64,000 bases of DNA from Lysinibacillus mangiferihumi (GTDB lineage Bacteria; Bacillota; Bacilli; Bacillales_A; Planococcaceae): the NCBI RefSeq assembly GCF_003049665.1, contig NZ_PYWM01000027.1:1-64000 (forward strand), read 5' to 3'. A model generated the notes under the pieces. The model ran no database searches. It was not told the DNA's origin and saw only the letters and a program-made list of their open reading frames with translations. Made by a program: the position numbers and the translations under genes. Positions within the stretch are counted from its first letter, which is position 1. Every line of letters begins with the position of its first letter. This document shows, piece after piece, positions 58,830 through 64,000 of the stretch.

Positions 58830-61039
58830 GGGATTGCTCCTTTCCAATTAGAACGGAATTCCTCCACTGTACCTTCTACAAGCACACCGTTGTCACCGTT
58901 GATTTTAACAAGCGCATCGTTTGTTACGACACCGATTTTTTGTGCATCTTTTACAGTTTCTACAAATGCAGCTGCATTTTCTTCTTTGACAGTTACTACG
59001 AAACGGGATTGTGTTTCACTGAATAAAGCCGTTGTTGCAGAGCCTGTTAGTGTCACATCAATGCCTAAGCCTTGTGCACCAAATGTCGTTTCTGCAAGTG
59101 CTACAGCAAGACCACCCTCTGCTACGTCATGTGCAGATTGTACAAGTCCCGCTTTAATTGCTTTCAACAATGCTTGTTGACGAGCTGCTTCTACTTCTAG
59201 GTTAATAGCAGGTGCTTGTCCTGAGATGACACCGTTATTTAATAATTTTTGAAGTTCTGAACCACCAAATTCAGTATTCGTTTCACCGATAACAAATACT
59301 ACATCGCCAGCTGCTTTCACATCTTGCGTTGTTACATGTGCTAAGTCTTCGATTAGACCTACCATACCGATTGTTGGCGTTGGATAAACGGCTTCGCCGG
59401 AACGTTCATTGTATAAAGAAACGTTACCACCGATTACTGGTGCATTGAGTGCAGTACATGCTGCTGAAATACCATCAGCAGATTTTTCAATTTGCCAGAA
59501 AATTTCTGGCTTCTCTGGATTACCAAAGTTTAAGCAGTCTGTAATAGCAAGTGGTGTACCACCCGTTGCGACAATATTACGCGCTGCTTCTGCTACTGCA
59601 ATCGCGCCGCCCACTTCAGGATCAAGGTAAATGTAGCGAGAGTTACAGTCTGTAGTCATCGCAAGACCTTTATTTGTGCCACGAACACGGATAACTGCAG
59701 CATCTGAACCAGGTGCTACAACTGTTGATGTACGAACTTGATAATCGTATTGATCGTAAACCCATTCTTTTGAAGCAATCGTAGGTGCTTGTAACAATGC
59801 GTTTAACGTTTCTTTATAATCTGTTACAACTGGTTCTGCATTGTCCATTGCTTGGAACTGTGCGTAGTATGCAGGCTCAGCAGATGGCTTATGATAAACT
59901 GGCGCATCTTCTGCTAATGCATCTGCTGGTACATTTGCCACAACTTCACCTTTGTGCAGTAAACGCAGCATTTTATCATCTGTTACAACACCAATTGCTA
60001 CTGCATCTAAATCATATTTATCGAAAATCGCTTTAATTTCATTTTCGCGACCTTTTTTCACAACTAATAACATACGTTCTTGAGATTCAGATAACATCAT
60101 CTCATATGCAGTCATACCTGTTTCACGTTGTGGTACTAAATCTAGGTTCATTTCTACACCAGATCCAGCTTTAGAAGCCATCTCTGCTGAAGATGAAGTA
60201 AGACCCGCAGCACCCATATCTTGAATACCAACTAGCGCATCAGATTTTACAACTTCTAAACAAGCTTCAAGTAGTAGTTTTTCCATAAATGGGTCCCCTA
60301 CTTGCACAGCTGGACGTTGATTTTCTGATTCCTCTGTTAATTCTTCAGAGGCAAACGTCGCTCCATGGATACCATCACGACCTGTTTTTGCTCCTACGTA
60401 CATCACTGTATTTCCTACACCCGCAGCAATACCACGTTGAATATCCTTGTGATCAATTAGCCCAACGCACATTGCGTTTACTAATGGATTACCTTCGTAG
60501 CAAGGGTCGAATTGAATTTCGCCACCAACAGTTGGAATCCCGATACAGTTACCATAGCCAGCAATACCAGCAACTACTTCTTCGAATAAATATTTACCAC
60601 GTGCTGATTTTAACTCTCCGAAGCGTAATGAGTTTAGCATCGCAATTGGACGTGCACCCATTGAGAATACATCGCGAATAATACCGCCAACACCTGTTGC
60701 TGCACCTTGATACGGCTCGATTGCCGAAGGGTGGTTATGTGATTCCATTTTAAATACAACGGCTTGCTCATCACCAATATCTACAATCCCTGCACCTTCA
60801 CCAGGACCTTGTAATACTTGTGGCCCTTTTGTTGGGAATTTACGTAATACTGGTTTTGAATTTTTATATGAGCAGTGTTCAGACCACATTACTGAGAAAA
60901 GACCTGTCTCTGTCCAGTTTGGTAGGCGACCTAGAATACCTTCTACCATTGCAAATTCTTCGTCTGACATCCCCATTCCAGCGTATAGCTTTTCTTCTTT
61001 AATTTGCTGTGCTGTTGGCTCAAACTTAGTTGTTGACAT
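58805..61039 (-). CDS. purL: Phosphoribosylformylglycinamidine synthase, subunit PurL (small type)
   Basis: 744 residues, the small PurL of Gram-positives that works with PurS and PurQ. Step 4: FGAR plus glutamine to FGAM. ATP-binding motif [20 protein letters not shown] with HNHPS (near 97), [17 protein letters not shown] (near 281) and the repeated C-terminal half with [15 protein letters not shown]. Overlaps purQ (14 bases) and purF (25 bases), showing tight coupling. Confidence 0.97.
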   Translation of the reverse strand: MSTTKFEPTAQQIKEEKLYAGMGMSDEEFAMVEGILGRLPNWTETGLFSVMWSEHCSYKNSKPVLRKFPTKGPQVLQGPGEGAGIVDIGDEQAVVFKMESHNHPSAIEPYQGAATGVGGIIRDVFSMGARPIAMLNSLRFGELKSARGKYLFEEVVAGIAGYGNCIGIPTVGGEIQFDPCYEGNPLVNAMCVGLIDHKDIQRGIAAGVGNTVMYVGAKTGRDGIHGATFASEELTEESENQRPAVQVGDPFMEKLLLEACLEVVKSDALVGIQDMGAAGLTSSSAEMASKAGSGVEMNLDLVPQRETGMTAYEMMLSESQERMLLVVKKGRENEIKAIFDKYDLDAVAIGVVTDDKMLRLLHKGEVVANVPADALAEDAPVYHKPSAEPAYYAQFQAMDNAEPVVTDYKETLNALLQAPTIASKEWVYDQYDYQVRTSTVVAPGSDAAVIRVRGTNKGLAMTTDCNSRYIYLDPEVGGAIAVAEAARNIVATGGTPLAITDCLNFGNPEKPEIFWQIEKSADGISAACTALNAPVIGGNVSLYNERSGEAVYPTPTIGMVGLIEDLAHVTTQDVKAAGDVVFVIGETNTEFGGSELQKLLNNGVISGQAPAINLEVEAARQQALLKAIKAGLVQSAHDVAEGGLAVALAETTFGAQGLGIDVTLTGSATTALFSETQSRFVVTVKEENAAAFVETVKDAQKIGVVTNDALVKINGDNGVLVEGTVEEFRSNWKGAIPCLLNSEA

Positions 61040-61709
61040 GATTTTCCCTCCACTGCTTCACAATTGATTTGAATACTGCTAGACCATCGGCTCCGCCCAC
61101 AAGTGCATCGACAGCTCGTTCTGGGTGAGGCATCATTCCTAATACATTTCCGCGCTCGTTAATAATCCCTGCGATATCTTCTAAAGAACCGTTTGGATTT
61201 TCTCCTGAGTATGTGAACACAATTTGATTGTTATCTTTTAGTTTTTGTAATGTTTCCTCGTCACAATAATAGTTACCTTCACCGTGTGCGATTGGAATAT
61301 TGATTACTTGACCTTGCTCATATTGATTTGTGAATAATGTATTGTTGTTTTCAACTTTAAGCTGTATTGTACGACACATGAATTTAAGATTTTTATTACG
61401 AAGTAAAGCACCTGGTAATAAGCCTGCTTCTGTTAGAATTTGGAATCCGTTACAAACACCTAAGACTGGCTTACCCGCATCTGCTGCTTTTTTTACTTCT
61501 GCCATAATATTGGATTGGTTTGCCATAGCGCCACAACGTAAATAGTCACCATAAGAGAAGCCACCTGGTACTAGAATACCGTCAAAGCCACTTAAATCTG
61601 TTTCTGCGTGCCATACATATTCTACTTCTTCACCTAGTTCGTCTTTAATCGCATGATACATATCGATGTCACAGTTTGACCCAGGGAATACGAGTACTGC
61701 GAATTTCAT
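61026..61709 (-). CDS. purQ: FGAM synthase glutaminase subunit
   Basis: 227 residues, class I glutamine amidotransferase feeding ammonia to PurL. Nucleophile Cys in [11 protein letters not shown] (near 86), His-Glu pair in [10 protein letters not shown] (near 195). [14 protein letters not shown] at the start. It overlaps purL and is two bases behind purS. Confidence 0.97.
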   Translation of the reverse strand: MKFAVLVFPGSNCDIDMYHAIKDELGEEVEYVWHAETDLSGFDGILVPGGFSYGDYLRCGAMANQSNIMAEVKKAADAGKPVLGVCNGFQILTEAGLLPGALLRNKNLKFMCRTIQLKVENNNTLFTNQYEQGQVINIPIAHGEGNYYCDEETLQKLKDNNQIVFTYSGENPNGSLEDIAGIINERGNVLGMMPHPERAVDALVGGADGLAVFKSIVKQWRENHVNN

Positions 61710-61711
61710 GA

Positions 61712-61960
61712 TTAGTTAGCCTCCTCGACTTCGTAACGGTAGTCCTCAATTACTACATTTGTTAAAACTTTTTCACACATTTCTTTCACTAGAGTATCAA
61801 TATCGCGCGCTGAATCACCGACAGTTAGTTCAAGATATTTACCGATACGTAAATCTTCTACTTCACCGTAGCCCATTTTCGCTAAAGAACTTTGTACTGC
61901 TGAACCTTGTGGATCTAGAATACTCTCACGTAATGTTACGTAAATTTTAACTTTTTTCAT
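61712..61960 (-). CDS. purS: FGAM synthase subunit PurS
   Basis: 82 residues, the small adapter of the PurLQS complex. Starts [20 protein letters not shown] and ends [15 protein letters not shown]. It is two bases behind purC and two bases before purQ. Confidence 0.96.
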   Translation of the reverse strand: MKKVKIYVTLRESILDPQGSAVQSSLAKMGYGEVEDLRIGKYLELTVGDSARDIDTLVKEMCEKVLTNVVIEDYRYEVEEAN

Positions 61961-61962
61961 TG

Positions 61963-62673
61963 TTATTTGCCTCCGAGTCTAGAAAGAATAATAGTGTATA
62001 CTTCAGTTAAATTACCAAGGTCTCGACGAAAGACATCTTTGTCCAACTTTTGCTTTGTTTTTGTATCCCAAAGTCTGCATGTATCTGGTGAGATTTCATC
62101 TGCCAATAATACATCTCCGTTCGTATCACGGCCAAATTCAAGTTTAAAGTCAATTAGCGTGACATCCACATCAGCAAAAATCGGTTGCAATACTTTGTTC
62201 ACAGCTAATGCACCGTCATACATAGCTGTTACTTCTTCTGGTGTTGCAAGGTCAAGTACATCAATATGCTCCGTTGTGATAAATGGATCGCCTAATGCAT
62301 CATCCTTATAATAGAATTCTACGATTGGGCGTTTTAATGGTGTGCCTTCTTCTAAACCAAGGCGTTTAGCTAAGCTACCTGCAGCTATGTTACGAACAAC
62401 AACTTCAATTGGAATGATTTCAACCTTTTTCACTAGTTGTTCTGTAGCAGACAATTGTTTTACGAAATGTGACGCAATTCCGTTAGCTTTTAATTTTTCG
62501 AAAATTAATGAAGTAATGCGATTATTTAAAACGCCTTTCCCGTCAATTTCCTCTTTTTTCTCACCGTTAAATGCTGTTGCACTATCCTTATATTCAACTA
62601 AAAGTATTGTAGGATCTTCTGTTGCATATAATTTTTTTGCTTTACCTTCATACAAAAGTTGGTCTTTCGTCAT
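61963..62673 (-). CDS. purC: SAICAR synthase
   Basis: 236 residues. Step 7: CAIR plus aspartate and ATP. LLYEGKAKKLYATEDP at the N-terminus, EVVVRNIAAGSLAKRLG (near 93), FKLEFGRDTNGDVLLADEISPDTCRLWD. The gap to purB upstream contains a long hairpin; GGGGGAATG-type sequence lies before the ATG. Confidence 0.97.
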   Translation of the reverse strand: MTKDQLLYEGKAKKLYATEDPTILLVEYKDSATAFNGEKKEEIDGKGVLNNRITSLIFEKLKANGIASHFVKQLSATEQLVKKVEIIPIEVVVRNIAAGSLAKRLGLEEGTPLKRPIVEFYYKDDALGDPFITTEHIDVLDLATPEEVTAMYDGALAVNKVLQPIFADVDVTLIDFKLEFGRDTNGDVLLADEISPDTCRLWDTKTKQKLDKDVFRRDLGNLTEVYTIILSRLGGK

Positions 62674-62717
62674 TTCGTCATTCCCCCAGATTATTATGAA
62701 ATACGCCTCGACGTATT

Positions 62718-62766
62718 GATGTTATGGATTTTGAATCTTGAAGTATGATTCAAAACCCGTAACATC
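62718..62766 (-). other. 20-bp stem hairpin in the purB-purC gap
   Basis: GATGTTATGGATTTTGAATC (62718-62737) and GATTCAAAACCCGTAACATC (62747-62766) pair over 20 positions with two non-Watson-Crick pairs and a 9-base loop, further extended by a CGACG/CGTCG outer pair. No U-tract follows on the transcript strand, so it is not a standard terminator; RNA stability or processing is more likely. Confidence 0.6.
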
Positions 62767-62801
62767 CGTCGTGGCACTAACTGTCTATCGATTCAATACT
62801 G

Positions 62802-64000
62802 TTAGTTAAGTCCAAGACGTTCAAAAATCATATCTACATGCTGTAAGTGGTAGTTGTAATCAAAGCAATGATCTAACTCTTCCTTCGTTAAATAAGAAGT
62901 GATTTTTTCACTTGCATCAACTAACGTACGGAATTGTACTTGCTCGTCCCACGCCTGCATCGCTAATGGTTGAACTGTATCATACGCTTCCTCACGTACT
63001 AATCCTTTATCGATTAGTGCTAATAAAATTCTTTGTGAGTAAATCAGCCCAAATGTACGACCCATATTACGTTTCATGTTTTCAGGGAATACTGTTAAAT
63101 TTTTCACGATGTTACCGAAGCGATTTAACATATAGTTCAGTGTAATCGTTGCATCCGGTAAAATAACTCGTTCTGCAGATGAGTGTGAAATATCACGCTC
63201 ATGCCATAGTGCTACGTTTTCGTAAGCTGTTACCATGTAACCACGCATTAAACGTGACATACCAACCATGTTTTCAGAGCCGATTGGATTGCGTTTATGC
63301 GGCATTGCAGATGAACCTTTTTGTCCTTTTGCAAAGGCTTCCTCTACTTCTCGTGTTTCTGATTTTTGCAATCCACGAATTTCAGTTGCGAATTTTTCAA
63401 TTGATGTTGCAATTAATGCAAGAGCGCCTAAATATTGTGCATGGCGGTCACGCTGTAATGTTTGTGTAGAAATAGGTGATGCTGCGAGCCCTAATTTGTC
63501 ACATACGTATTGTTCAACGCGTGGATCGATATTTGCATATGTGCCAACTGCACCAGACATTTTACCTGTTTCAATCACTTGAGCAGCTGCTTCAAAGCGT
63601 TCTAAGTTACGTTTCATTTCTTCATACCATAAGCCTAATTTTAAACCGAACGTTGTTGGTTCAGCATGTACACCATGTGTACGACCCATCATAACCGTAT
63701 GTTTATGCTCTTTCGCTTTTGCTGCAATAATATCAATAAAATTCACAATATCTTTTCGTAAAATATCATTCGCTTGTTTAATCAAATAAGAAAGGGCTGT
63801 GTCAACCACGTCTGTTGAAGTTAAACCGTAGTGCACCCATTTACGCTCTTCGCCAAGCGTTTCAGATACAGCACGTGTAAATGCCACTACGTCATGACGC
63901 GTTTCTTTCTCAATTTCTAAAATACGATTTACATCAAATGAAGCATTTTCACGAATTTTAGCTACATCTTCTTTTGGAATATCGCCAATCTCCGCCCAAG
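62802..64000 (-). CDS. purB: Adenylosuccinate lyase (partial, runs off the right edge)
   Basis: The C-terminal 399 codons or so; the start lies beyond base 64000. The frame stays open to the edge ([18 protein letters not shown] at the edge), so the GTG at 63887 is not the true start. PurB cleaves SAICAR to AICAR and adenylosuccinate to AMP, with release of fumarate. Signature loop [17 protein letters not shown] (near the middle) carries the flexible catalytic Ser; [15 protein letters not shown] is the second conserved block. The order purB-purC-purS-purQ-purL matches B. subtilis, so purEK should lie further right. Confidence 0.96.
   Translation of the reverse strand, partial: WAEIGDIPKEDVAKIRENASFDVNRILEIEKETRHDVVAFTRAVSETLGEERKWVHYGLTSTDVVDTALSYLIKQANDILRKDIVNFIDIIAAKAKEHKHTVMMGRTHGVHAEPTTFGLKLGLWYEEMKRNLERFEAAAQVIETGKMSGAVGTYANIDPRVEQYVCDKLGLAASPISTQTLQRDRHAQYLGALALIATSIEKFATEIRGLQKSETREVEEAFAKGQKGSSAMPHKRNPIGSENMVGMSRLMRGYMVTAYENVALWHERDISHSSAERVILPDATITLNYMLNRFGNIVKNLTVFPENMKRNMGRTFGLIYSQRILLALIDKGLVREEAYDTVQPLAMQAWDEQVQFRTLVDASEKITSYLTKEELDHCFDYNYHLQHVDMIFERLGLN

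Overview
The window comes from a low-GC, endospore-forming member of the Bacillales. Protein resemblance and the gene order gatCAB-camS-ligA-pcrA-pcrB-yerC-yerB-yerA-purDHNMFLQSCB (the order known from Bacillus subtilis) suggest Lysinibacillus or a close relative. Sporulation genes support a spore former: prkA-yhbH-spoVR, an alpha/beta-type SASP and a LytH-like peptidase. No rRNA, tRNA, CRISPR array or phage was seen. Every call was made by reading the sequence and the translations; no database was searched.

Layout. 0-8 kb holds a radical SAM/SPASM protein, an Asn/Gln-rich orphan, the sporulation operon prkA-yhbH-spoVR and an M23 peptidase. A 333-bp non-coding element with perfect 19-bp terminal inverted repeats follows; a dispersed repeat inside it is seen again near base 200. 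8-21 kb is a signalling region with three chemoreceptors. Two of them sit in operons headed by class I cyclic-di-GMP (GEMM-I) riboswitches, each followed by an intrinsic terminator: MCP-SDR-sodium/solute symporter, and a STAS/SEC14-like protein-GNAT-like protein-MCP. Three copies of a 45-bp near-perfect palindrome lie just behind stop codons between 16.8 and 21.2 kb, with compensatory base changes in the arms. 21-29 kb holds a tRNA-dihydrouridine synthase, a lipoteichoic acid synthase, and a glycolate/lactate-type oxidase plus BASS transporter divergent from an FCD-type GntR regulator, with a matching operator between them. 29-35 kb has rlmCD, the cytochrome bd operon (with a CydS-like small subunit and a further 40-residue membrane ORF before cydA) and dagK. 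35-52 kb is the conserved gat-camS-ligA-pcrA-pcrB-yerCBA block. 52-64 kb is the purine biosynthesis operon, read on the minus strand and running off the right edge inside purB.

Most striking feature. A 2.5-kb group II intron interrupts pcrA inside helicase motif VI. Its strand, its 3' structures and candidate exon-binding sites all fit an intron that could splice and restore a 750-residue PcrA. If PcrA is needed here as it is in B. subtilis, the cell depends on that splicing.

How the parts work together. The c-di-GMP riboswitches tie chemoreceptor, transport and modification genes to the motile/sessile switch. The cyd operon suits low-oxygen respiration. The glcD-BASS-GntR cassette is probably a regulated carboxylate uptake and oxidation unit. 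The pur operon makes IMP from PRPP, with the adenine deaminase homologue yerA nearby for salvage.
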